64,000 nucleotides of DNA from Neisseria bacilliformis (GCF_014055025.1 NZ_CP059571.1:2046001-2110000), one strand, 5' to 3'. Numbered from the stretch's first letter, positions 26,474-35,273 are shown. Translations and numbers: made by a program. Notes: a model not told the origin generated them from the letters alone.

Positions 26474-27301
26474 TTATTTTCCTGCCGAAGCAGCGGAGGC
26501 GGCGTTTTCCTGCGGCGCGTTGTTTTTAAACCATTTCTCTTCAATTTTGGCATAGGTGCCGTCGGCCTTGATGGCGGCCAGCCCTTTGTTGATTTTCTCG
26601 CGCAAGCCGTCGCTGCGGCCTTTTTTCAGCGCGAAGCCGTAAAACTCTTTCGGGAAGGAGGGATCGACGAACATGTGGTAGTTCACGCCCGGATTGTTGG
26701 CAACAAAATACTGCACCACGCCGTTGTCGCCCACGGTGGCGTCCACGCCGCCGGCGGCCAGCTCTTTGAAGGCCAGCGGCATGTTCTCGAAGCGGCGGAT
26801 GAGTTTGCTGTCTTTGCCCTGCAAGTCCTGCAAAATCAAATCGGCGGTGGTGCCGTTCTGCACCGACGCGCTGCGGGTTTTCAAATCGGCGAAGGATTTG
26901 ATGTCGCTGCCCTTGTCGGCGGTAACAATCATCTGCGTCGCCTCGAAATAGGGGTCGGTGAAATCGACGATTTGTTTGCGCTCGTCGGTAATCGTGATGC
27001 TGGCGAGGGCGACGTCGCTGTCGCCTTTCTGCACGTTGGCGAAGATGCCTTCAAACGGCGTGTTGACGAAATTGAACTTAATGCCTTCCTTCTCGCCCGC
27101 CGCCGCGAGGATGTCGCGCGAGAAGCCGACCACCTGTTCGCCCTCCATGTATTCCAAGGGCGCGTAGGCCGCGTCGGTGGCGACGATGTATTCCTGCTGC
27201 GCCCCCTGCACGCCCGAAGCGGCATTCTGCGCCGCGCCTTCGTGCGAGCAGGCCGCCAAAAGCAGCAAAGCCGCCGCAGCGGCAAACGTTTTCTCAAACA
27301 T
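26474..27301 (-). CDS. Amino-acid ABC transporter substrate-binding lipoprotein
   Basis: A 275-residue periplasmic binding protein of the polar amino-acid family (SBP_bac_3), anchored as a lipoprotein (LLLLAAC, Cys18). Family features include YIVATDAAYAPLEYMEGEQVVGFSRDI near the start and DVALASITITDERKQIVDFTDPYF in the hinge region. A C-terminal lobe has KINKGLAAIKADGTYAKIEEKWF. The ligand is probably Arg, Lys, His or cystine. The permease and ATPase genes are not adjacent, so it must work with subunits encoded elsewhere. Confidence 0.9.
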   Translation of the reverse strand: MFEKTFAAAAALLLLAACSHEGAAQNAASGVQGAQQEYIVATDAAYAPLEYMEGEQVVGFSRDILAAAGEKEGIKFNFVNTPFEGIFANVQKGDSDVALASITITDERKQIVDFTDPYFEATQMIVTADKGSDIKSFADLKTRSASVQNGTTADLILQDLQGKDSKLIRRFENMPLAFKELAAGGVDATVGDNGVVQYFVANNPGVNYHMFVDPSFPKEFYGFALKKGRSDGLREKINKGLAAIKADGTYAKIEEKWFKNNAPQENAASAASAGK

Positions 27302-27451
27302 GGCATGTCCTTAAAGATTTTTAACAGGCGCGGGATGATACAGAATGCGCCTGCGGGCGGCAAGCGGCTTGATAGCCGCCGCCGTGCGCGGGCAAAATGG
27401 CGGCTTCTTTTTTCAGACGGCCTCTTTTTCAGACGGCCGCAGGATTATGTT

Positions 27452-28363
27452 ATGGACGAATTTACCCAAACCGCCCCCGCCGGTTACCGCTGCGGCTTTA
27501 TCGCCATCGTCGGCCGCCCCAATGTGGGCAAATCCACGCTGATGAACCATCTAATCGGCCAAAAAGTCAGCATCACCAGCAAAAAGGCGCAAACCACGCG
27601 CAACCGCGTAACCGGCATCTACACCGACGACACCGCGCAGTTTGTGTTTGTCGATACCCCCGGTTTCCAAACCGACCACCGCAACGCGCTGAACGACCGT
27701 CTGAATCAAAACGTTACCGAAGCCCTCAGCGGCGTGGACGCGGTGGTGTTTGTGGTCGAAGCCATGCGCTTTACCGAGGCCGACCGCACAGTGATGAAAC
27801 AACTGCCCAAGCACACGCCCGTGATTTTGGTGGTCAACAAAATCGACAAAGACAAAGCGAAAGACAAAACCGCTCTGCAAGCCTTTATCGATGGCATCCG
27901 AGCCGAATTTAAATTTGCCGCCTGCGAAGTGGTGAGCGCGAAACACGGCCTGCGCATCGCCAACCTGCTCGAAACGCTCAAACCCTTCCTGCCCGAAGGC
28001 ATTCCGCTCTATCCCGACGATATGGTTACCGACAAATCCGCCCGTTTCCTCGCCATGGAAATCGTGCGCGAAAAACTGTTCCGCTATCTGGGCGAAGAGC
28101 TGCCTTATGCGATGAACGTGGAAGTGGAAAAGTTCGACGAGGGCGAGGGCATCCACCACATCTACATCGCCGTGCTGGTGGATAAAGAAAACCAAAAGCC
28201 GATTGTGATCGGCAAAGGCGGCGAAAAACTGAAAAAAATCTCTACCGAAGCGCGGCTCGATATGGAAAAACTGTTCGGCTGCAAAGTGTTTTTGAAAGTG
28301 TGGGTGAAAGTGAAATCAGGCTGGGCGGACGATGTCCGTTTCCTGAACGAATTGGGTCTGTAA
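27452..28363 (+). CDS. era: GTPase Era
   Basis: Era binds the 3' end of 16S rRNA and assists 30S assembly. It has 303 residues: G1 GRPNVGKSTLMNHLIGQKVS, switch I around SKKAQTTRNRVTGI, G3 DTPGFQT, G4 NKIDKDK, and a C-terminal KH domain with VIGKGGEKLKKI and ELGL at the end. The start at 27452 (MDEFTQTAPAGYRCGFIAIVG) follows AGGATTATGTT. Upstream open frame is repeat-derived. rnc, often next to era, is not in view. Confidence 0.97.
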   Translation: MDEFTQTAPAGYRCGFIAIVGRPNVGKSTLMNHLIGQKVSITSKKAQTTRNRVTGIYTDDTAQFVFVDTPGFQTDHRNALNDRLNQNVTEALSGVDAVVFVVEAMRFTEADRTVMKQLPKHTPVILVVNKIDKDKAKDKTALQAFIDGIRAEFKFAACEVVSAKHGLRIANLLETLKPFLPEGIPLYPDDMVTDKSARFLAMEIVREKLFRYLGEELPYAMNVEVEKFDEGEGIHHIYIAVLVDKENQKPIVIGKGGEKLKKISTEARLDMEKLFGCKVFLKVWVKVKSGWADDVRFLNELGL

Positions 28364-28383
28364 ACCGAAAAGGCCGTCTGAAA

Positions 28384-28746
28384 ATGAAAAAAATCCTGCT
28401 TTGGTGCGCCGTATTGCTTGCCGTCCAAACCCAAGCCGCAACGCAACCGGCACAGAGCGAATGGCGCAGATACCAACGCGCGGTGAAACAGAAAAAACAT
28501 TACGAAGCAAACAGTTATGCGATGAGTGCCTGCCATCTCGCCTCCAGCCTCGCCGAAGCGCGAAAATACTGCCCCACCGCCCTCAGCCGCAGCGCATCAT
28601 GGACATCGGGCGCGTGTTTCGCCATCGAAACCCACCACAAAATGTGCGAAATGGGCAGCCGCCAAGCCTGCCTCGATGCCGCCGAAATGAACCGACAAGG
28701 CTGGCGCGGGCTGACCAAAGAGCCGTACCTGAATCAGGAAACCTAG
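28384..28746 (+). CDS. Small exported Cys-containing protein, function unknown; stop codon at a MITE border
   Basis: A 120-residue protein with a signal peptide (MKKILLWCAVLLAVQTQA) and four cysteines in the mature part (SACHLASS, KYCPTAL, GACFAIETHHKMC, QACLDAAE). This pattern resembles a Sel1/TPR-like helical repeat, but I cannot assign it. A DUS directly precedes the ATG and provides part of the leader (GGCCGTCTGAAA ATG). The stop codon TAG (28744-28746) is made from the flanking TA and the first base of an inserted repeat, so the protein may once have been longer. It begins 20 bp after era. Confidence 0.68.
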   Translation: MKKILLWCAVLLAVQTQAATQPAQSEWRRYQRAVKQKKHYEANSYAMSACHLASSLAEARKYCPTALSRSASWTSGACFAIETHHKMCEMGSRQACLDAAEMNRQGWRGLTKEPYLNQET

Positions 28747-28904
28747 GGTCTGTTGACATTCAGCTTGCGAGCGGTTTTTTGAGGAAAAATCCACGTATGC
28801 AAGGAAAAAAGCGCAGCAAGGTTGGGCACCTGCGGGCATTTTTGACGCGGCAGACGTGGATTTTTACCAAAAACACCGCCGCAAGGCTGATTGTCAACAG
28901 ACCC
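28746..28904. mobile_element. MITE-like element with inverted ends GGGTCTGTTGACA
   Basis: A 159-bp element flanked by TA on both sides. The ends GGGTCTGTTGACATTCAGC and the complement of GCTGATTGTCAACAGACCC pair over about 35 bp with mismatches. A second inner inverted pair is AAAAATCCACGT (28785-28796) with ACGTGGATTTTT (28854-28865). It encodes no transposase, and its shape suits a non-autonomous derivative of an IS5-like element. The family is an inference. Confidence 0.75.
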
Positions 28905-29097
28905 TAAGGCACGGGCGACATATCCGAAACACGGGCGCGGGAATACGAACGCAAGGCCGCGCGTGCCACTGCGCCGTAAACCGCGTTTTCAGACGGCCTC
29001 ATCCCGCGCTTTCAGACGGCCTCGCGCCGCCGCGCCGCAGTTGGCAGCGGCGGCTTTAACTCTTATACTTGCCCGCGTTTTTTTGCCCGCCGCCGCC

Positions 29098-29685
29098 ATG
29101 CCCCTGCTTCCCGCCCTTGCGTTTGCCCGCAGCCTGATCGAAGGCCGTCTGAAAAGCGGCGGCCGCGCCCTCGACGGCACGGCGGGCAACGGGCACGACA
29201 CGCTGCTTTTGGCGTGGCTGGCCGGGGAAGACGGCATTGTGTGGGCGTTCGACGTCCAGCCGCAGGCTCTGGCAAACACAAAAGACCGTCTGAAAACGGC
29301 GGGCGCGGACAAACAGGTGCGCCTGATTTGCGCCAGCCACGCGCGTCTGGCCGATTACGTCGCCGAGCCGCTCGATGCCGCCATGTTCAACTTCGGCTAC
29401 CTGCCCGGCGGCAGCAAAAACCTCACCACCCGCGCCGACACCAGCGTCGCCGCCCTCGAAGCCGCCGTTTCGCTGCTGGCCGGGGGCGGCATCCTTACGG
29501 CGGTGCTGTACGACGGCCACGCCGAAGGCGCGCGCGAAAGCGCGGCGGTGCAGGCTTGGGCGGCCGCGCTGCCGCAGGAGCGGTTCGCCGTGTTGCGCTA
29601 CGGTTTCGCCAACCAGCGCAACTGCCCGCCGCTTTTGCTTGCGGTGGAAAAACGCGCCGGAAATCCAACAAGCAACAATAAATAA
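29098..29685 (+). CDS. Class I SAM-dependent methyltransferase (rRNA methylase family, YtqB-like)
   Basis: A 195-residue Rossmann methyltransferase of the family annotated as rRNA_methylase, whose B. subtilis member (YtqB/MnmM) methylates the tRNA wobble uridine. The SAM motif is LDGTAGNGHDTLLLA, followed by WAFDVQPQAL. The family motif AMFNFGYLPGGSKNLTTRADTSVAALEAA is present, as is LTAVLYDGHAEG. Two DUS-like stretches are translated (EGRLKSGG, KDRLKTAG). The tRNA role is inferred from family members. It ends 10 bp before the SirB-like gene and probably shares its transcript. Confidence 0.85.
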   Translation: MPLLPALAFARSLIEGRLKSGGRALDGTAGNGHDTLLLAWLAGEDGIVWAFDVQPQALANTKDRLKTAGADKQVRLICASHARLADYVAEPLDAAMFNFGYLPGGSKNLTTRADTSVAALEAAVSLLAGGGILTAVLYDGHAEGARESAAVQAWAAALPQERFAVLRYGFANQRNCPPLLLAVEKRAGNPTSNNK

Positions 29686-29695
29686 GGAACACGCC

Positions 29696-30067
29696 ATGAT
29701 GTACATTTGGGCGAAAAACGGCCATCTGTTTTTTGTCGCCATGACCGTTTTGCTCTTCAACCTGCGCTACTGGATGCGCTTTGCCAAGCCGGAAAAACCG
29801 CTGCCGGCGGTGCTCAAAGTGCTGCCGCACCTGAACGACACCACCCTGCTGTTCACCGGATTGTGGGTGATGACCATCGCGCATTGGACGCCGTTCGGCA
29901 ACGCCAACTGGCTGGGCGTGAAGCTGCTTTTGGTCGTGGCCTATGTGTTCGTCGGCATGGCCGCGCTCAAATCGCGCCCGCGCTCGGCCAAAGCGTGGCT
30001 GTGTTACGCGGCAAGCATGGCCATCGTCGGCATCATTTATTATCTGGCCACCTACAAGCCGTTTTAA
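29696..30067 (+). CDS. SirB-like integral membrane protein
   Basis: A 123-residue membrane protein of the SirB family, whose members were linked to invasion gene expression in Salmonella and are of unknown biochemical function. It has four hydrophobic segments: NGHLFFVAMTVLLFNLRYWM, TTLLFTGLWVMTIAHW, WLGVKLLLVVAYVFVGMAAL and LCYAASMAIVGIIYYLATY. The histidine in MTIAHW is typical. It is preceded by AATAAGGAACACGCC and lies directly after the methyltransferase gene. Confidence 0.82.
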   Translation: MMYIWAKNGHLFFVAMTVLLFNLRYWMRFAKPEKPLPAVLKVLPHLNDTTLLFTGLWVMTIAHWTPFGNANWLGVKLLLVVAYVFVGMAALKSRPRSAKAWLCYAASMAIVGIIYYLATYKPF

Positions 30068-30071
30068 ACGC

Positions 30072-30110
30072 ATCAAGGCCGTCTGAAAATCCGTTTTCAG
30101 ACGGCCTTTC
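30072..30110 (+). terminator. Inverted DUS pair after the SirB-like gene
   Basis: AAGGCCGTCTGAAAATCCG and its near complement form a hairpin, 5-10 bp past the stop codon. Confidence 0.85.
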
Positions 30111-30139
30111 GGACAATATGCCGCAACCGCATTGTCGGC

Positions 30140-30145
30140 TATAAT
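30140..30145 (+). promoter_or_regulatory. Likely -10 box for pilU
   Basis: A perfect TATAAT lies 79 bases upstream of the pilU start. No convincing -35 is seen at the right spacing. Confidence 0.45.
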
Positions 30146-30223
30146 CCGCCCGTTTTTTTTCCGCTCCGACCAACCGCCGCCGCCTTTTCAGACGGCCTTT
30201 TTCCACATTACAGGGACCGCATC

Positions 30224-31357
30224 ATGACAACAACCGCCGAACCGATGAGCGTCAAGGAAACCATCCACAGCTGGATGCGTTATATGTACGAAAACAAAGC
30301 CTCCGACCTCTTCATCACCGCCGAATTTCCCCCCGCCGTCAAGCTCGACGGCAAACTCACACCGATTACCGACAAGCCGCTCACCGCCGGCACCTGCGGC
30401 GCAATCGCCCAGGCCCTGATGACGCAAAAGCAGCGCGAAGAGTTTGAAAACACAAAAGAATGCAATTTCGCCGTCAGCATCGACGGCGTCGCCCGCTTCC
30501 GCGTCAACGCCATGATCCAGCGCGGCGCAACCGCCCTCGTCATCCGCATCATCAACAGCGTCATCCCGAAAATGGACGACCTGCGCCTGCCCGAAATCCT
30601 GAAAAAAGTCGCCATGCAGAAACGCGGGCTGGTGATTTTCGTCGGCGGCACCGGCTCGGGCAAATCCACCTCGCTGGCAGCCATGATCGACTACCGCAAC
30701 GAAAACAGCTACGGCCACATCATCACCATCGAAGACCCCATCGAATTCGTCCACCCGCACAAAAACTGCATCATCACCCAGCGCGAAGTGGGCGTGGACA
30801 CCGAAAACTGGTTCGCCGCCCTGAAAAACACCCTGCGCCAGGCACCCGACGTCATCCTCATCGGCGAAATCCGCGACCAGGAAACCATGGAATACGCCCT
30901 GGCCTTTGCCGAAACCGGCCACCTGTGCATGGCCACCCTGCACGCCAACAGCTCCAACCAGGCACTCGACCGCATCATCAACTTCTTCCCCGAAGAAAAA
31001 CGCACCCAGCTGCTCACCGACCTCTCGCTCAACCTGCAAGCCTTTGTTTCACAACGCCTCGTGCCCAAAGAAAACGGCAAAGGCCGCGCGGCGGCGGTGG
31101 AAGTCCTGCTGCAATCCCCGCTCATTTCCGACCTGATCTTGCGCGGCGAAGTGCACGGCATCAAAGAAATCATGAAAAAATCCACCGACATCGGCATGCA
31201 GACCTTCGACCAGGCACTGTACGAACTCTTTGAAAGCGGCCAGATTTCCTACGCCGAAGCCATCAAAAACGCCGATTCCGCCAACGACCTGCGCCTGGCC
31301 ATCCAGCTCAGAAGCCGTCGCGGCCAAAACGCCGGCATCGACTTCGAGCTTTTGTAA
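30224..31357 (+). CDS. pilU: Type IV pilus retraction ATPase PilU (PilT paralogue)
   Basis: PilU is a hexameric ATPase that assists PilT in pilus retraction. It has 377 residues: an N-terminal PAS-like domain (MYENKASDLFITAEFPPAVK), Walker A FVGGTGSGKSTSLA near residue 141, the Asp box ITIEDPIEFVHPH, Walker B LIGEIRDQETMEYAL, and the His box CMATLHANSSNQALDRI. The opening MRYMYENKASDLFITAEFPP and the tail DFELL point to PilU rather than PilT. pilT is not adjacent. It ends with an inverted DUS pair. Confidence 0.92.
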   Translation: MTTTAEPMSVKETIHSWMRYMYENKASDLFITAEFPPAVKLDGKLTPITDKPLTAGTCGAIAQALMTQKQREEFENTKECNFAVSIDGVARFRVNAMIQRGATALVIRIINSVIPKMDDLRLPEILKKVAMQKRGLVIFVGGTGSGKSTSLAAMIDYRNENSYGHIITIEDPIEFVHPHKNCIITQREVGVDTENWFAALKNTLRQAPDVILIGEIRDQETMEYALAFAETGHLCMATLHANSSNQALDRIINFFPEEKRTQLLTDLSLNLQAFVSQRLVPKENGKGRAAAVEVLLQSPLISDLILRGEVHGIKEIMKKSTDIGMQTFDQALYELFESGQISYAEAIKNADSANDLRLAIQLRSRRGQNAGIDFELL

Positions 31358-31367
31358 ACCCGCAAAA

Positions 31368-31405
31368 GAGGCCGTCTGAAAACCCTTTTTTCAGACGGCC
31401 TCTCC
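31368..31405 (+). terminator. Inverted DUS pair after pilU
   Basis: GAGGCCGTCTGAAAACCC and its complement form a perfect hairpin 12 bp after the stop codon, with T runs in the loop. Confidence 0.8.
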
Positions 31406-31422
31406 CCTCCCGCCTTCCCGCC

Positions 31423-31740
31423 ATGCACTATTTCAGCCTCCACACCGGCAGCGACACCCACCTCGGCTTTTTCGTCATGACCGCCGACAACGAACACGAA
31501 CAGCCGCCCCAATCCGGCCGCTTCCTCGTCAAACTGCAAAGCGAAACCCCGCCGCCCACGGCCGCCGCCCAAGCACTCGCCCCCTTCTGCGACAGCGAAA
31601 ACCCCGGCATCTGGCAGCTGGCAGGCGACCGTGTCAATCTCTCCGCCGCCGACGGCAGCCCCGCCGGCCGCATCCGCAACGAACACCTCACCCTCGGCGG
31701 CCAAACCTTCCTGCTGAACGACCTCACCGGAGTCCTCTGA
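31423..31740 (+). CDS. Conserved small cytosolic protein, function unknown
   Basis: A 105-residue protein with no signal peptide, opening MHYFSLHTGSDTHLGFFVMT and ending FLLNDLTGVL. I do not recognise a family. It begins 18 bp after the pilU terminator hairpin, and its stop TGA is one base from the ccoS start (31742). It is therefore very probably translated from the same message as ccoS and the MFS gene. Confidence 0.68.
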   Translation: MHYFSLHTGSDTHLGFFVMTADNEHEQPPQSGRFLVKLQSETPPPTAAAQALAPFCDSENPGIWQLAGDRVNLSAADGSPAGRIRNEHLTLGGQTFLLNDLTGVL

Positions 31741-31741
31741 C

Positions 31742-31960
31742 ATGGAAAGCATGTACATCCTTGTCCCCATCAGCCTCATACTCGGCGCGCTCATCATCTA
31801 CTTCTTCTGGTGGTCGGGCAAAACCGGCCAGTTCGACGACCTCGAAGGCCCCGCCCACCGCATCCTGATGGACGACGACAGCTACCACGAACCGCCGCAG
31901 ACACCGCAACCCGACAGGCCGTCTGAAAAAAACCGCCCCGAACACGGAGAACAACCATGA
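31742..31960 (+). CDS. ccoS: cbb3-type cytochrome oxidase assembly protein CcoS
   Basis: CcoS (FixS) is needed to mature cbb3 oxidase, with a role in copper or heme insertion. This copy has 72 residues: one N-terminal membrane segment (YILVPISLILGALIIYFFWW) followed by the diagnostic SGQFDDLEGPAHRILMDDD-type motif (KTGQFDDLEGPAHRILMDDD here). The C-terminal tail includes a DUS translated as DRPSEKN. The stop overlaps the next ATG by four bases (ATGA). The oxidase genes ccoNOQP are not in the window. Confidence 0.92.
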   Translation: MESMYILVPISLILGALIIYFFWWSGKTGQFDDLEGPAHRILMDDDSYHEPPQTPQPDRPSEKNRPEHGEQP

Positions 31961-33249
31961 GCGACAACAGCTTCGCCTTCGCCAAAAGCCGCCGCTTCGC
32001 CCCCCTCTTCTGCACCCAGTTCCTCGGCGCGCTCAACGACAACCTGTTCAAAACCGCCCTCTTCGTCATGATCAGCTACCACGGCCTCGGCGCAAACAGC
32101 ATCCTGCCCCCCGCGCAAATGCTCAACCTCGGCTCGCTGCTCTTCATCCTGCCCTACTTCCTCTTCTCGTCAATTTCCGGCCAAATCAGCACCCGTTACG
32201 ACAAAGCCCGCCTCGCCCGCGCCGTCAAAATCCTCGAAATCCTCATCATGGCCGCCGCCGCCTACGGCTTCTACATCCAGTCCGCTCCCCTGCTGTTGGC
32301 CATGCTCTTCTGCATGGGCACCCACTCCACCCTGTTCGGCCCCCTCAAATACGCCATCCTGCCCGACTACCTCGGCGAAAAAGACCTCATGATGGGCAAC
32401 AGCCTCATCGAATCGGGCACCTTCCTCGCCATCCTCTTCGGCCAAATCCTCGGCACCATGGCCGCGGGCTGGCCGCACGGCATCATCATGACCCTCGTCG
32501 TCCTCGTCGCCCTCCTCGGCACAACCGCCTCCTTCTTCATGCCCTACGTCGGCGCGGCCAACCCCCGCCAGCACATCGACCCCGACATCATCCGCAGCAC
32601 CAAACAACTCCTCAAAGACACCTTCGCCCAAAAAGAACTCTACACCGCCATCATCGGCATCTCCTGGTTCTGGCTCATCGGCGCGGTGTACACCACCCAG
32701 CTGCCCACCTTCACCCAAAAACACCTCGGCGGCAACGACAACGTCTACAACCTCATGCTCGCCCTCTTCTCCATAGGCATCGCCGCCGGCTCCGTTTTGT
32801 GCAGCAAAATCAGCCGCCACCGCCTCCACCTGCGCCTCGTCTCCGTCGGCACCATCGGCCTCACCGTATTCGGCGTCCTCCTCGTGCGCCTCACCCACGG
32901 CCAACACTACGAACCCGACCAACTCCAAGGCATCGCCGCCTTCCTCACCCGCGCCGACGCCTACCCCGTCATCCTCTGCATGGCCGCCATCGGCTTCTTC
33001 GGCGGCTTCTTCTCCGTCCCCCTCTACACCTGGCTGCAAACCGCCAGCAGCGACGAATTCCGCGCCAACGCCATCGCCGCCAACAACATCGTCAACGGCA
33101 TCTTCATGGTGGCCGCCGCCCTCCTCAGCGCGCTCCTGCTCCTGCTCACCGACAGCATCGCCCTCCTCTACCTCGCCGCCGCCCTCGGCAACCTCGGCCT
33201 GCTCGCCTACCTCGTCAAACTCGACCTCCGCTTCATCCGCCGCGCCTGA
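31957..33249 (+). CDS. MFS transporter, LplT-like
   Basis: A 430-residue major facilitator protein with about 12 hydrophobic segments. It opens RRFAPLFCTQFLGALNDNLFKTALFVM, the N-terminus typical of the LplT lysophospholipid transporter group, and has STRYDKARLARAVKILEI in the first cytoplasmic loop and FGPLKYAILPDYL before helix 5. In other bacteria the partner acyltransferase Aas follows or is fused; neither is seen here. The start overlaps the ccoS stop (ATGA). Confidence 0.82.
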   Translation: MSDNSFAFAKSRRFAPLFCTQFLGALNDNLFKTALFVMISYHGLGANSILPPAQMLNLGSLLFILPYFLFSSISGQISTRYDKARLARAVKILEILIMAAAAYGFYIQSAPLLLAMLFCMGTHSTLFGPLKYAILPDYLGEKDLMMGNSLIESGTFLAILFGQILGTMAAGWPHGIIMTLVVLVALLGTTASFFMPYVGAANPRQHIDPDIIRSTKQLLKDTFAQKELYTAIIGISWFWLIGAVYTTQLPTFTQKHLGGNDNVYNLMLALFSIGIAAGSVLCSKISRHRLHLRLVSVGTIGLTVFGVLLVRLTHGQHYEPDQLQGIAAFLTRADAYPVILCMAAIGFFGGFFSVPLYTWLQTASSDEFRANAIAANNIVNGIFMVAAALLSALLLLLTDSIALLYLAAALGNLGLLAYLVKLDLRFIRRA

Positions 33250-33576
33250 AACACAAAAGGCCGTCTGAAAACTGCGGCTTCGGTTTTGACTGCGCCGAAG
33301 CTGCGCTTTCAGACAGCCTCTGCCATTAAGGTAGGGCGTGTGGCGTAAGCCATGCACGCGGTTTTCAGACGGCCTCTGCCGCTTAGGTAGGGTGTGTCGC
33401 CCAAGGCGACGCACGCGTTCCCTGCTTGGCAACAAATGCCCGCTTCCATATTGTCCCCCACAAAAGCCCCTCCACAGCCTTACCAAACTTTTCAGACGGC
33501 CTGCATTGATACAGGCCGTTTGAAAACCATATAAACCATCGTTGCCAACCCCCAGACACCCCCGAAAGGCCGCCCC
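33250..33576. repeat. Repeat-bearing spacer between the MFS and YkvA-like genes
   Basis: No gene is seen. A DUS-linked GGTTTTGACTGCGCCGAAGC hairpin (33258-33320) probably terminates the MFS gene. Two REP copies in the same orientation follow (33331-33361, GTGTGGCGTAAGCC type, and 33387-33418, GTGTCGCCCAAGGCGAC type), separated by a DUS. Decayed DUS copies lie near 33490-33525. Confidence 0.75.
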
Positions 33577-33936
33577 ATGACCACCCCCGAAAACTACATC
33601 CCCGCCTTCCGCCGCCGCAAAATCGACGAACCCGGCCTGCTGCGCAAACTCGCCCGCCACGCCGCCGACCTCGGCGCACCCGCCGTTCGCCAAATCTACG
33701 CCCTCTACTACCTCTACCGCTCCCCCGCCACCCCCGCCAAAGCCAAACTCACCATCGCCGCCGCCCTGCTCTACTTCGTCAGCCCCATCGACACCATCCC
33801 CGACCTCCTCCTGCCCCTGGGCTTCACCGACGACCTTGCCGTCCTCGCTCTCGCCTACAACCAAATCAAAACCCACCTCACCGACGACATCCGCCACCGC
33901 GCCCGCGCCGCCGCCGACCAACTCCTGCGCCGCTAA
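33577..33936 (+). CDS. YkvA family (DUF1232) small membrane-associated protein
   Basis: A 119-residue protein with the DUF1232 signature: AKLTIAAALLYFVSPIDTIPDLL, followed by GFTDDLAVLALAYNQI. These proteins are thought to be membrane-associated and have no proven function. An N-terminal basic stretch precedes it. AAAGGCCGCCCC before the ATG is an acceptable ribosome binding site. It precedes the tRNA gene by 76 bp, with a separate promoter for the tRNA between them. Confidence 0.85.
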   Translation: MTTPENYIPAFRRRKIDEPGLLRKLARHAADLGAPAVRQIYALYYLYRSPATPAKAKLTIAAALLYFVSPIDTIPDLLLPLGFTDDLAVLALAYNQIKTHLTDDIRHRARAAADQLLRR

Positions 33937-33975
33937 ACCCCGCCCGCCGCACTTGCCCAAAACAGCGATTACAGA

Positions 33976-33981
33976 TAGAAT
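33976..33981 (+). promoter_or_regulatory. Likely -10 box for the tRNA gene
   Basis: TAGAAT lies 31 bases upstream of the tRNA 5' end, in the spacer after the YkvA-like gene. The -35 is unclear. Confidence 0.4.
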
Positions 33982-34012
33982 CCGCCGCTTCATTCTCTCC
34001 ACACCTCCAAGC

Positions 34013-34088
<76 letters not shown>

Positions 34089-34094
34089 AAAATT

Positions 34095-34124
34095 TCCAAG
34101 CCCAAACAACTGTTTGGGCTTTTT
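34095..34124 (+). terminator. Intrinsic terminator of the tRNA gene
   Basis: AAGCCCAAACAACTGTTTGGGCTTTTT: a 9-bp stem with a four-base loop and T run, 8 bp after the CCA end. It contains no DUS, unlike most terminators in this window. Confidence 0.9.
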
Positions 34125-34206
34125 CTTTCTTCCGACACATGATTGGATGTGTCCAAATTGTGTCCGAAACGCCCGTTTTCCGCCCTACCCTCTGCAAACA
34201 AACGCA

Positions 34207-34262
34207 ACAGGCCGTCTGAAAACCCGGTTTGCCTGCCAAACCCGGTTTTCAGACGGCCTGTT
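34207..34262. terminator. Inverted DUS pair with extended stem, downstream of miaA
   Basis: CAGGCCGTCTGAAAACCCGG, TTTGCCTGCCAAA in the loop, and the complement. It lies about 45 bp beyond the miaA stop codon and can work in both directions. Confidence 0.8.
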
Positions 34263-34306
34263 GTTCTTTCCCGAAGCCCAGCCTCCCCTGTTTCCCACGA
34301 ACTGAA

Positions 34307-35248
34307 TCACATGCCGAAATGCCGCGCCAGAGCGTTTGAGGCCGTTTGAAAAATATCGGCTGTGCCGCAGGGGTCGGCGGTGGTGTCGGCGTGGGTTTTG
34401 CGCAGCCAGGTGAGCTGGCGTTTGGCGAGCTGGCGGGTGGCGGCGGTGGCGCGTTCGGCAAACTCGCGGTATGAAACCGCGCCGTCGAGGTAGTCCAACG
34501 CCTGGCGGTAACCGACGCAGCGCATGGACGGGTGTTCGGCGGTGAGGGCGGGATAGTCGGCGCGCAGGCGGCGCACTTCGTCGGTAAAGCCTTGTTCCAG
34601 CATGGTTTGGAAGCGGGCGGCGATGGTTTGGTACAGGCGGGCGCGGTCGTGGGGGATGAGGGCGAAGGTGTACAGGTCGAGCGGCGGCGGGGCGGATACG
34701 CGTTCGGCGAGGTGTTCGCTCATCGGGCGGCCGGTGATGAGGAAGATTTCGAGGGCGCGTTCGATGCGCTGGCTGTCGGCCGGTTGCAGGCGGGCGGCGG
34801 TGGCGGGGTCGGCTTCCTGCAAACGGCGGTAGAGGGCGGCGAGGCCGCGCGCGGCTTTGTCGGCCTGCAACTGCGCGCGCACGGCGGGATCGGCTTCGGG
34901 CAACTCGTTCAGGCCGCAGGTGAGGGCGTGGAAATACATCATGGTGCCGCCGACGATAAGTGGCAGGCGGCCGCGCGCGGCGATTTCGCGGCACAGGCGG
35001 GCGCAGTCGGCGGCGAACTGCGCCGCGCTGTATGTTTGCAGCGGGCTGATGATGTCAATGAGGTGGTGCGGCACGGCGGCGCGCTCGGCCTTGGAGGGCT
35101 TGGCGGTGCCGATGTCCATGCCCGTGTACACCAGCGCGGAATCGAGGCTGACGATTTCGACGGGAAACCGCGCGGCCAACCGCAGGGCGAGGCCGGTTTT
35201 GCCGGAGGCGGTGGGGCCGGGGATGGCGAATACTTTGGTCGGACTCAT
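34307..35248 (-). CDS. miaA: tRNA dimethylallyltransferase
   Basis: MiaA adds a dimethylallyl group to A37 of tRNAs reading UNN codons. The 313-residue protein has the P-loop [19 protein letters not shown] (residues 7-25), [18 protein letters not shown] (substrate site), [19 protein letters not shown] and [11 protein letters not shown]. The tail is short (ALARHFGM). A TATAAT on this strand at 35274-35279 lies 25 bp upstream of the start. Confidence 0.97.
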   Translation of the reverse strand: MSPTKVFAIPGPTASGKTGLALRLAARFPVEIVSLDSALVYTGMDIGTAKPSKAERAAVPHHLIDIISPLQTYSAAQFAADCARLCREIAARGRLPLIVGGTMMYFHALTCGLNELPEADPAVRAQLQADKAARGLAALYRRLQEADPATAARLQPADSQRIERALEIFLITGRPMSEHLAERVSAPPPLDLYTFALIPHDRARLYQTIAARFQTMLEQGFTDEVRRLRADYPALTAEHPSMRCVGYRQALDYLDGAVSYREFAERATAATRQLAKRQLTWLRKTHADTTADPCGTADIFQTASNALARHFGM

Positions 35249-35273
35249 TTTCAGACGGCCTGAAAAAGGCGCG

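Noticed and set aside
28401-28907. A 168-codon frame overlapping the small exported protein and the MITE
   Set aside because: It has no signal or known motif, shares the sequence in another frame, and runs through the mobile element.
32170-34002. Minus-strand open frame of 610 codons opposite the MFS and YkvA-like genes
   Set aside because: Gly/Val/Glu-rich antisense composition, crosses repeat spacers, no ribosome binding site. It is the complement of a strongly biased coding strand.
34089-34205. Possible phage attachment site or integrase remnant after the tRNA
   Set aside because: The segment has an ordinary terminator and a short unique stretch, with no duplicated tRNA 3' end and no integrase reading frame.
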